Positions 8,944 through 15,053 of a DNA stretch of 64,000 bases are shown one piece after another; position 1 is the first letter of the stretch, and every line of letters begins with the position of its first letter. The translations under genes were made by a program, and so were the position numbers. Under the pieces are notes generated by a model. That model was not told the origin of the DNA and did no database searches. It saw only the letters and a program-made list of their open reading frames with translations. The stretch comes from Rhodospirillaceae bacterium (lineage in GTDB: Bacteria; Pseudomonadota; Alphaproteobacteria; Rhodospirillales; Casp-alpha2), in contig JAERTE010000136.1 of assembly GCA_016845145.1 (NCBI GenBank), positions 1 through 64,000 of the forward strand, given 5' to 3'.

Positions 8944-8967
8944 TTGTCAGCCAATGATGCCTGACAA
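8944..8967. promoter_or_regulatory. Inverted repeat upstream of the 8988 gene
   Basis: Perfect 7-bp arms, TTGTCAG (8944-8950) and CTGACAA (8961-8967), are separated by 10 nt in the divergent promoter region. Arm length and spacing fit a dimeric repressor operator. It lies 20 nt before the start codon of the 8988 gene. Confidence 0.5.
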
Positions 8968-8987
8968 AACTTAAATGGAGAAAGACC

Positions 8988-9668
8988 ATGACTAACCAAA
9001 TCGAAACCACCATCACCAACGAAGCTATTGACGAGCTACGGCATACGATCCGCCAATCATGGATCACCAGTGTCGCTGCGATTTACGCATTTGGGAAAGA
9101 ACATTCCCGAGCATCTATCGAGGCCAGCCTGAAAGAAATCGGACAGACCTTAACGAAAAAGGCAAATGCCTTCACAGGAGCAGCTAAACTCGGCCTCTCA
9201 GAACAGGTCAATGGCAGCTGGCAAGTCTGCGACGGACTGGTCAGCCGTTACTCCCGAGTTTGCAATTATCTTAATCGACGTAAGATTCCTGTCGACGGTG
9301 TCGAACAAGCTCTCGAAGGCAAAACAATGACCGAGCTTGTTCAAAACAAGACCAAAAAGAAAACCGTTACTCAAGATCAGTTCGAAGCTGCCGTTGAGGC
9401 GATCAAGCAACGCTATCCCTCTAACAAACTGTTTGATTTTGGTGACGACAAACTTCCGGTCAGTCAAGAAGCCGGGCTACGGCCTGGTGCAAATATGGCA
9501 CTCGTGACCTGTGACCTTGAGGGCAACATCACAGCTATCCGGGGTCTTGGAAATGACGACAAGCATTTCTGGGAGGTGGTCGTCGCCAAGGAAGGAAAGG
9601 CAGCGGCATCGGACAACGACAAAGCTGATCCGCTCAACGATGCTCTCGCTGTCGCCAAAGCAGCTTGA
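8988..9668 (+). CDS. Unrecognised 226-aa island protein
   Basis: GGAG lies 8 nt before the ATG (ACTTAAATGGAGAAAGACC). The protein appears soluble, with no signal peptide or membrane segment. The N-terminal half is helical and charged; a Lys-rich stretch NKTKKKTVTQ is near residue 120; the C-terminal part contains short beta-like segments (LVTCDLEGNITAI). It opens a plus-strand run with the AAA+ ATPase and a small protein, which suggests a replication or phage-interaction module. I could not assign a family. Confidence 0.7.
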   Translation: MTNQIETTITNEAIDELRHTIRQSWITSVAAIYAFGKEHSRASIEASLKEIGQTLTKKANAFTGAAKLGLSEQVNGSWQVCDGLVSRYSRVCNYLNRRKIPVDGVEQALEGKTMTELVQNKTKKKTVTQDQFEAAVEAIKQRYPSNKLFDFGDDKLPVSQEAGLRPGANMALVTCDLEGNITAIRGLGNDDKHFWEVVVAKEGKAAASDNDKADPLNDALAVAKAA

Positions 9669-9687
9669 TCTTAATTCACGTCAGATA
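9667..9687. promoter_or_regulatory. Palindrome copy 3 (21-bp family)
   Basis: Seventeen of 21 positions match the copy at 7929-7949. It lies at the stop codon of the 8988 gene, upstream of the AAA+ ATPase gene. Confidence 0.45.
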
Positions 9688-9696
9688 ACTGAAACA

Positions 9697-9725
9697 GGGA
9701 GAGGCTTAATGTCTCTCCCGGTTTT
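9697..9725 (+). terminator. Hairpin with T-run before the AAA+ gene
   Basis: GGGAGAG (9697-9703) pairs with CTCTCCC (9713-9719), followed by GGTTTT. It may terminate or attenuate transcription from the 8988 gene into the AAA+ gene. Confidence 0.6.
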
Positions 9726-9745
9726 CTCAAGAAAGGTAATATATT

Positions 9746-10393
9746 ATGCGTTTTGAAACAAAATATGCCCCGGCTAACTTGTCGGAATACATCTATCCAG
9801 ATCAAACGGCTAAGGCCAAAGTTGATCTGTACATCCAAAACCAGATGGACGGCAACTTGCTGCTACATGGTAAATACGGGTCAGGAAAAACAACGCTAGC
9901 CGGGCTCATACCTCTCTCTATCGTCCGCCAAAATGATCCAAACTGTCAGCACGTTTGGTATCAACACAAAGCTGGCTATGAAGTTTTGATCGATGAATTG
10001 AAGAAGCTAAAAGATCAAGCCTCCATGGTTCACCCTCAATTGCCCAAACAGCTCATCGTGATTGACGAAGCCGACATGATGAGCCCGAAGGCAATGGAAG
10101 CAACGAAGAAAGTAATGGACGACACCAAACGGTCTTGCTCATTCATCTTCTGCACCAATCATATCGACAAAATCGAAGGTGGCATTAAAAGCCGCTGTGT
10201 CGGAATTTCCTTCGATAGGTCAGATGTGTCAGCAATTTTCAAACGGGCATCTCATATACTTGCTCAGGAAAATGTTGTCCTTCCAAAGGCAAATATCATG
10301 GCTCTAATCGAAAAATCCGGCGGCGATTTTCGAAACTTACTGCAAGAACTAGAGGCTATTTGCTTCTCGGTTCACGGCAAGAACGCGGCATAG
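9746..10393 (+). CDS. Clamp-loader-like AAA+ ATPase
   Basis: This 215-aa protein looks like a minimal clamp-loader (RFC small subunit, DnaX or phage gp44-type) ATPase. Walker A is GKYGSGKTT (42-50), Walker B is LIVIDEAD (103-110), sensor 1 is Asn138 (FCTN), and an SRC arginine-finger motif is at 149-151. The opening KYAPANLSEYI resembles the KYRP start of clamp loaders. There is no C-terminal collar domain. AAGGT lies upstream of the ATG. It suggests the element encodes part of its own replication or takes over the host sliding clamp. The partner subunit was not seen. Confidence 0.8.
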   Translation: MRFETKYAPANLSEYIYPDQTAKAKVDLYIQNQMDGNLLLHGKYGSGKTTLAGLIPLSIVRQNDPNCQHVWYQHKAGYEVLIDELKKLKDQASMVHPQLPKQLIVIDEADMMSPKAMEATKKVMDDTKRSCSFIFCTNHIDKIEGGIKSRCVGISFDRSDVSAIFKRASHILAQENVVLPKANIMALIEKSGGDFRNLLQELEAICFSVHGKNAA

Positions 10394-10402
10394 GAGGTAG
10401 TG

Positions 10403-10768
10403 ATGAAAAAACAACCAATCAAAAGAAAAATGTTCTGTTCAAGATGTCCGTCCGGGCCTCAATTTCGCTCAGAGGTTACCAAGCTGCTATATCTCATCAG
10501 TGATCGCGCACATCAAATTGATCACTCAATCAGAGAAGCGATGGGCTTACGGGATTTGGCCGGGCTACTGGCTCGGTTAAGCTCGGATAAATCCAAGCAT
10601 CCAAAAGCAACCATCTATCCCGAAGATGAAAACTTTGATCAAGATGCCGTGTTGCTAGAAATTGATGCGGACATCACGAAAGAACAACGCCAGGTGATCA
10701 GTTGTTTGCATGAAATAACTAAGACACCTCGCGCAAAACCGATCGATGCAGTGTTCAAGTTGACGTAA
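10403..10768 (+). CDS. Unrecognised 121-aa island protein
   Basis: It follows the AAA+ gene after 9 bases with a perfect AGGAGG 5 nt before the ATG; a GTG at 10400 is an alternative. It starts MKKQPIKRKMFCSRCPSGP, with a lone CxxC, and then becomes helical and acidic. Tight spacing implies translation with the ATPase and perhaps a shared task. A terminator follows directly. No family was recognised. Confidence 0.7.
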   Translation: MKKQPIKRKMFCSRCPSGPQFRSEVTKLLYLISDRAHQIDHSIREAMGLRDLAGLLARLSSDKSKHPKATIYPEDENFDQDAVLLEIDADITKEQRQVISCLHEITKTPRAKPIDAVFKLT

Positions 10769-10790
10769 AATGCCAAAAGACCAAACGCTC

Positions 10791-10827
10791 AAAAAGCCTC
10801 CTGCGGAAACGCGGGGGGCTTTTTTTA
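10791..10827 (+). terminator. Intrinsic terminator of the AAA+ operon
   Basis: AAAAAGCCTCC pairs with GGGGGCTTTTTTT across a short loop, ending in T7. It is a clear intrinsic terminator 22 bases after the stop at 10768. The A-run on its left side also allows some function for the convergent gene. Confidence 0.85.
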
Positions 10828-10841
10828 TGCCCGAACCAAAC

Positions 10842-11129
10842 TTAGCCCGCGACTTGATCGCACATGTCCATAAAAACGCCCTCCGCCATATCCAGCAATG
10901 GCATCCCGCGTAGTCCTAGAGCGGCTTCTTTTTCACCCATATCCATGAGCCTCAGATAAAACTTAAACAGCGTCTCTATGCTCGGCGCTTGTGAAGTTGA
11001 TCTGATGTAGGCTGTATAACCCGGTTTCCTTCCAAGCCATTCCCGGTCAAATGCGTATTGATCCAAGACATAGCCTTGTGATTTCAGGTGTTCATACATA
11101 TCGATTAAGTTCATCAATTTTGTCTCCAT
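10842..11129 (-). CDS. Small DUF6626-like island protein
   Basis: A 95-aa protein with MYEHLKSQGYVLDQYAFDRE and then WLGRKPGYTAYIRS. This pattern, predicted helices with a conserved aromatic-Asp/Ser-Arg-x-Trp-Leu-Gly-Arg segment, recalls the small alphaproteobacterial DUF6626 proteins found on plasmids and islands. The assignment is from memory of the family and not certain. Starts at 11159, 11129 or 11114 are possible; AAGGAGAAC lies upstream but is somewhat far from the 11129 ATG. It is convergent with the AAA+ operon. Confidence 0.6.
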   Translation of the reverse strand: METKLMNLIDMYEHLKSQGYVLDQYAFDREWLGRKPGYTAYIRSTSQAPSIETLFKFYLRLMDMGEKEAALGLRGMPLLDMAEGVFMDMCDQVAG

Positions 11130-11304
11130 TGATTTGTTTTGTTCTCCTTCGAACGGCATGACTGTGTTTGTTGATCTTTTTGGTATGACAAATCTAATGC
11201 GGCTCTGTGATCACATCCGAGCCGTTGTATCTGCATAAACAACAATCCATTATTCCGTAGCGTGGCAAACGGACGCGCTCGGCCTAGCCGAACTTCAGTC
11301 TTGT

Positions 11305-11862
11305 CTATGTGGGTGTCGAGAACTCGCTGGAAATGATGAACTGCTCCATCAGATCATATTTCCAAACGTGTTTCGTCGAATATCCTGTCGTGACCCTGCG
11401 GTCTTGGATTTGATCAACGAGCTTAATATCCATGCTTCCGCTCGGGACGATCTTAATCCAGGCAAGTTCTGCGTATCTTACGAACTCCCACGGCACATTT
11501 GTTTTTAGCATCATGTGAAAATGCCGATTGCTGTACGGGTGTTCTGGGAAGGCAGCGAAAAAGGTTCGTTGTTCGTTGGGTTTTTTATGCCATTTCGGAC
11601 CAAAGAATTTTCGGTCAATCATACTGTGCCAGCGACGTAACGCGGCCCGAGCAGATTGTTCGGTAGTCTCGCAGTTGAAGTTTGCCGTGACGAAGAAGTT
11701 GCACCCGAATTGGTCTAGCCAATCGCAAAGTGCGTCCTGCGTGCGGAGTTTCATCCAAATCGTATTGTATGAGCTTTGTTCACGTGTCTGCATAAATGTA
11801 TTTATGTGGCGTTGGCGACAACACGCTCGAATGTGCCAAAAAAATGCTTTTTGCAGTCTCAT
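11305..11862 (-). CDS. HUH-type (Rep-like) endonuclease
   Basis: The 185-aa protein has the two marks of HUH nickases: a metal-binding His-Phe-His at 114-116 (SNRHFHMMLK) and a candidate catalytic Tyr161 with Lys164 (GYSTKHVWKY). A beta strand FFVTANFN lies near 56-63, as in Rep proteins. Such enzymes nick one strand to start rolling-circle replication or transfer. No helicase domain is fused. It overlaps a 58-aa gene upstream by ATGA, so the two are translationally coupled. Its presence with a clamp-loader-like ATPase suggests autonomous replication of the excised element. Confidence 0.75.
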   Translation of the reverse strand: MRLQKAFFWHIRACCRQRHINTFMQTREQSSYNTIWMKLRTQDALCDWLDQFGCNFFVTANFNCETTEQSARAALRRWHSMIDRKFFGPKWHKKPNEQRTFFAAFPEHPYSNRHFHMMLKTNVPWEFVRYAELAWIKIVPSGSMDIKLVDQIQDRRVTTGYSTKHVWKYDLMEQFIISSEFSTPT

Positions 11863-12035
11863 TCATCAGCTTGTGATTTTGCCATTTTGGCCTTCAACCG
11901 TTTCTTACGTGACTTAAGATAATTTGATCGGTCAATCTCCAGCTCTTTCTTGTTGATCGCTTCCAGCTCGTCTTTGAATGTGATTGGAAAGTCCTCAATC
12001 AAACATGGCCTCAAGCCCAATTCTGCAATCCGCAT
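11859..12035 (-). CDS. Small 58-aa basic protein upstream of the HUH gene
   Basis: This short gene starts at ATG 12035 with GGAG 7 nt upstream and ends in an ATGA overlap with the HUH endonuclease gene. The product begins MRIAELGLRPCLIEDF and ends in a Lys/Arg-rich helix (YLKSRKKRLKAKMAK). Good ribosome binding site, coupling and coding character support it. It may be a DNA-binding accessory or regulator of the nickase; the function is unknown. The GTTAC palindrome at 12038 covers its ribosome binding site. Confidence 0.7.
   Translation of the reverse strand: MRIAELGLRPCLIEDFPITFKDELEAINKKELEIDRSNYLKSRKKRLKAKMAKSQADE
11901..11921. promoter_or_regulatory. Palindrome copy 4 (21-bp family)
   Basis: Eighteen of 21 positions equal the copy at 7929-7949. 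It lies inside the 58-aa gene, where it encodes part of the basic tail, and upstream of the HUH gene. Confidence 0.4.
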
Positions 12036-12037
12036 TT

Positions 12038-12058
12038 GTTACTCCATGTAACGTTTTC
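12038..12058. promoter_or_regulatory. GTTAC-N5-GTAAC operator-like element, copy A
   Basis: The palindrome (12038-12052) plus the adjoining CGTTTT matches the site at 22164-22184 with 18 of 20 aligned bases equal. On the minus strand its centre contains the GGAG of the 58-aa gene, so a bound protein or an RNA hairpin here would block translation. The remaining bases to 12181 are AT-rich and show no gene. Confidence 0.5.
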
Positions 12059-12181
12059 CTCGTCGTATTTAGTCCGCTGCGGAATGTTATATTTTATAAA
12101 AGATATAAGGTTCGCTTGACAACTAACTGATTGAAAACAAGACATAATTCATCAATGACTGCTTAAACCTTGGTGGCCGTT

Positions 12182-12214
12182 ATGTTATGTTTAAGGGACA
12201 AGAAAACATAACAT
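12182..12214. promoter_or_regulatory. Perfect 11-bp inverted repeat before the short recombinase
   Basis: ATGTTATGTTT (12182-12192) and AAACATAACAT (12204-12214) are exact complements separated by 11 bases, ending 15 nt before the recombinase ATG. It may be an autoregulatory operator or a recombination site of the adjacent recombinase. The 11-bp spacer is longer than the 6-8 bp usual for crossover sites. Confidence 0.6.
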
Positions 12215-12229
12215 TCACAGGTGCTTATG

Positions 12230-12802
12230 ATGTCCCAAGCCAAGGTTCTCAGTGAACAGGAATTAAAGAGAGTATTAGCCGTTGTGGCCCAAATGGCTCA
12301 TGCCAAACGAAACAGATTGCTGGTGTTGCTGTCGTTCCAAGCTGGTATGCGTGCCGGTGAAATATCTAACTTGAAGATAGATCATGTGCTGAACGCTGAT
12401 GGCTCAGTACGTGACCGTATTCACCTTCAGAACGGTCAAACCAAAGGTGACAAACAACGGACCGTCATTTTGAGCCAGTCGTTGCAGAAAGAGATTTTGA
12501 AATACGTTAATAGTCTAACGGGCTTCCGTCGGAACTCAGATCAGCCTTTGATTATGTCTCAGAAAGGCGGATCGTTTTCGGCTACGACGATGGTGATGCT
12601 GTTTCGTCGTATCTATGACCAAGCTGGTTTGACTGATGCTCGGTCACATTCTGGCCGTCGGTCGTTTATCACAAAGTTGGCAAACAAAGGTGTGTCGGTT
12701 CGTGTCGTGCAAACGCTAGCTGGTCACTCGTCGATGCAGACAACACAGCGGTATATCGACGTGAATGAAGGGATGCTGGTCGAGGCTGTTGAGCTAGCAT
12801 AA
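12230..12802 (+). CDS. Short tyrosine recombinase (catalytic domain only)
   Basis: A 190-aa recombinase consisting only of the catalytic domain, similar in size to FimB/FimE-type invertases. The residues Arg41 (AGMRAGE), Lys72, His140 and Arg143 (HSGRRSF), His166 (GHSSMQTT) and Tyr175 (QRYID) are all present, so it should be active, unlike the altered integrase at 6510. ATG 12230 has AGGTG 6 nt upstream; GTG 12221 and ATG 12227 are alternatives. No arm-binding domain is present. It may invert or resolve DNA within the element; a perfect inverted repeat lies directly upstream. Confidence 0.88.
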   Translation: MSQAKVLSEQELKRVLAVVAQMAHAKRNRLLVLLSFQAGMRAGEISNLKIDHVLNADGSVRDRIHLQNGQTKGDKQRTVILSQSLQKEILKYVNSLTGFRRNSDQPLIMSQKGGSFSATTMVMLFRRIYDQAGLTDARSHSGRRSFITKLANKGVSVRVVQTLAGHSSMQTTQRYIDVNEGMLVEAVELA

Positions 12803-12857
12803 GAAAAAATTTGGGGCCTATCGTTTTATGAAAGCCCATCTTATTTATTTTCGGAGG

Positions 12858-13478
12858 TCACTTTTTTGGTTCATAGAAAAGGCAAAGGGGAAAGTGTCTT
12901 ATGTTGATTTTGACACCTGTCTTTTCGTGATCATGTGTGGAGTGAAACGCGTTAACAACTTCGTTGCAGTTGTCGATTTTGATTGTAGGCCGCTCGTTTT
13001 CTAGCCGCGATTTCCAGGCTAACATTACTTCTGAAATGTTCGGTCGGTAGCTGTAAACCAGAATGCCACCTGTACAGCATTTTGATGTCGCAGCCATGTA
13101 TCGAGTATCTAGTTGCAAGAAGCCCTCCCAAATCCACTGTGGGCTACTTTTGTCCTTTTTGGCCTCGCCGAGCCAGCGATGATTTTGGTGTCCATCGACG
13201 GTGATATCGCAATGCCCACCTGTGGCTTGATCAAAACTCGCATCGAAGCCCATAGAGTTTAGCTGATCAACGATCTCAATCGTGATCTCGTTTTCTTGCC
13301 GGTCCTGGCGGAGTTGAGGATTACGAGCCATTCGCTCCAAGATATCGTCTATCGCCTTATTCACGACTTTGGTGAATTCCTCAGATGTCTCATATGCCAT
13401 CAGTTCAATCAGTAGTCGCTGATTGTATCGAATTGGCATATCAAGGAGGTCTTTGAGGCTAATGTTCGAGACGCTCAT
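12858..13478 (-). CDS. PD-(D/E)XK-like nuclease, last gene of the defence operon
   Basis: The 206-aa protein carries a plausible nuclease centre: Glu64 (ENEITIEIV), Asp91 (GGHCDITV) and Glu105-x-Lys107 (LGEAKKDKS). Spacing and strand pattern fit the restriction-endonuclease-like fold. Motif WIWEGFLQLDTRY follows. ATG 13478 is chosen: GGAGG lies 8 nt upstream and the codon overlaps the previous stop as ATGA. Together with the acidic 137-aa protein and the 350-aa protein it forms the tail of the operon. The target is unknown; DNA cleavage in response to phage is inference. Confidence 0.7.
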   Translation of the reverse strand: MSVSNISLKDLLDMPIRYNQRLLIELMAYETSEEFTKVVNKAIDDILERMARNPQLRQDRQENEITIEIVDQLNSMGFDASFDQATGGHCDITVDGHQNHRWLGEAKKDKSSPQWIWEGFLQLDTRYMAATSKCCTGGILVYSYRPNISEVMLAWKSRLENERPTIKIDNCNEVVNAFHSTHDHEKTGVKINIRHFPLCLFYEPKK

Positions 13479-13888
13479 TCGTGTCGCCTCCGACAAAATT
13501 CCTCACTTGCTGTAAAGAACGGGTAGATAACATCTTCAAAATTTTCCACGCGTTCGCCTGTTTCCGGATGGAAGAATTCACCAGTCGCTATAGCTTCCAT
13601 CATCTCGCCTTTTTCGATCTCATGTTCTTCATCATCTTCATCGACAAAAAAGAATCCTGCATCGAAAGCGTGAATTTTTGCGCCTGACAGAAAGGTGACC
13701 GCCTCAACTAGCTCACTGCTGACTTCTTGGGCGCCGCAAGCGTTAGCAAAATCTCTGTAGGTCAAGAGTGCGAGCTCTTCATTTGACGTCTTTGATGCAA
13801 ACGAGATTATGGCCGAACAGAAGTCAGCCTGAGGTTTCTCACCCCAGGTTTCTTCAATCCACCCCTGTATCGTTGCTAAATAACTCAT
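13475..13888 (-). CDS. Acidic 137-aa protein of the defence operon
   Basis: The protein is strongly acidic, with VDEDDEEHEIEKGEMMEAI near residues 82-100. The N-terminus MSYLATIQGWIEETWGEKP is helical. No known domain was recognised. It starts 3 bases after the 350-aa gene and overlaps the nuclease gene by 4 bases, so these three are almost certainly made together. Acid-rich small proteins next to nucleases can be inhibitors, DNA mimics or adaptors; which applies here cannot be told from sequence. Confidence 0.7.
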   Translation of the reverse strand: MSYLATIQGWIEETWGEKPQADFCSAIISFASKTSNEELALLTYRDFANACGAQEVSSELVEAVTFLSGAKIHAFDAGFFFVDEDDEEHEIEKGEMMEAIATGEFFHPETGERVENFEDVIYPFFTASEEFCRRRHE

Positions 13889-13891
13889 CCG

Positions 13892-14944
13892 CTAAACATG
13901 ATTAGAAATGCGCGTTATTACATCTTGAAACTGTTCAGTTGTCGCACATCCGCGAACAATCACTTCTGTTAACACTGGAGACGCAGAATGTAACTGCCGC
14001 ACCGTACTGTTGAGCGAGGCTTCAATAGGAGTTGATAAACCGCCAATATTAGACTTCCAACGAACGCTAATCCTAAATGGATCAATTTTTCCTGCGACCG
14101 CCGCTGAGCCAGCTTCGTGATAAATCTCCGTCCGAAGGTCGAGGTTCTTTTTCCTCATTTTCTCATGCTTGATTGAAGCCGTTCGGGTTGTAAAAGCCAT
14201 CTCGACTACAGTACCTTCGCTAGGGTCTTTGTAGATTTTATCGATTGCACCAAAAATATTCATGCCCTCGGTCAAAGCCTCAACTCCAAGCGTGTTATTC
14301 ACCGTCACAGCAAGCTTAGAGTGAGCCACCGACGAATATTCAGTGGGCATGTCCTTCGGACTATCAACCCGAGCGAGGACGACGTTTCCTGATCTTGGAA
14401 TGCTGATTGCGTCAACCATGTGTCGATAACCTCTACGAACGGTGATGATTTCATCAACATCTCCAAACTCCGCACGCGCATCCTCGCTGAGATCAGATGA
14501 CGAGAGCTTTTCTCGGATTTCGATCATTCTTTTGGACGAAAATTCGAGTACGGTCTCGTCTGCGTCGAACGATATATTGACCAGGTGCGGCTCTAGATCA
14601 TCGACTGTTTCAAGATCTGATTGATCCATTAAGAACGGATAAATTTCTTTAAACTCACTACTGGGAACGCTTGCAGCTGATATAGCTTCACGAAGTTGAT
14701 CGATTTCGTGTGGATCGATTTCATAAAGACGAACGCTTTTCTCTCCACATCGCAAATGCTGCTCATAGAGTGATTGAGCATCCGATTGAGCACCCACGGG
14801 TACTCCCCCCTGACTATCTTCCAAGCTTCTGAATTTCTCGACAGTGTTCTCCCAGCCTTGACCAACTGCTATTCCTGAAGATTTAAGAATTGCCCGACCG
14901 ACCGTTAACGGCATCCGACTTCGCATGCTTGCAATTAAGTCCAC
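13892..14944 (-). CDS. Unrecognised 350-aa protein of the defence operon
   Basis: The product starts at GTG 14944 with AGGGGGA about 8 nt upstream. It looks soluble and mixed alpha/beta; a central region (FGDVDEIITVRRGYRHMVD) and beta-rich C-terminus (DPFRISVRWKSNIGGL) are the clearest features. No Walker, nuclease or methylase motif was found. It lies 109 bases after the helicase gene on the same strand and directly before the acidic protein. The lack of any recognisable family makes it the least explained part of the operon. A sensor or scaffold role is a guess. Confidence 0.7.
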   Translation of the reverse strand: MDLIASMRSRMPLTVGRAILKSSGIAVGQGWENTVEKFRSLEDSQGGVPVGAQSDAQSLYEQHLRCGEKSVRLYEIDPHEIDQLREAISAASVPSSEFKEIYPFLMDQSDLETVDDLEPHLVNISFDADETVLEFSSKRMIEIREKLSSSDLSEDARAEFGDVDEIITVRRGYRHMVDAISIPRSGNVVLARVDSPKDMPTEYSSVAHSKLAVTVNNTLGVEALTEGMNIFGAIDKIYKDPSEGTVVEMAFTTRTASIKHEKMRKKNLDLRTEIYHEAGSAAVAGKIDPFRISVRWKSNIGGLSTPIEASLNSTVRQLHSASPVLTEVIVRGCATTEQFQDVITRISNHV

Positions 14945-15053
14945 TTTATATTTCCCCCTCTCTCGATTCTGAGTGCCTTGTTAGTCCCAGCCCTTCTTAG
15001 CAGGTCATTTGTTCATTAGGCTTTGCCTGTTCCAATAGCTTTCGAATTTCTAA

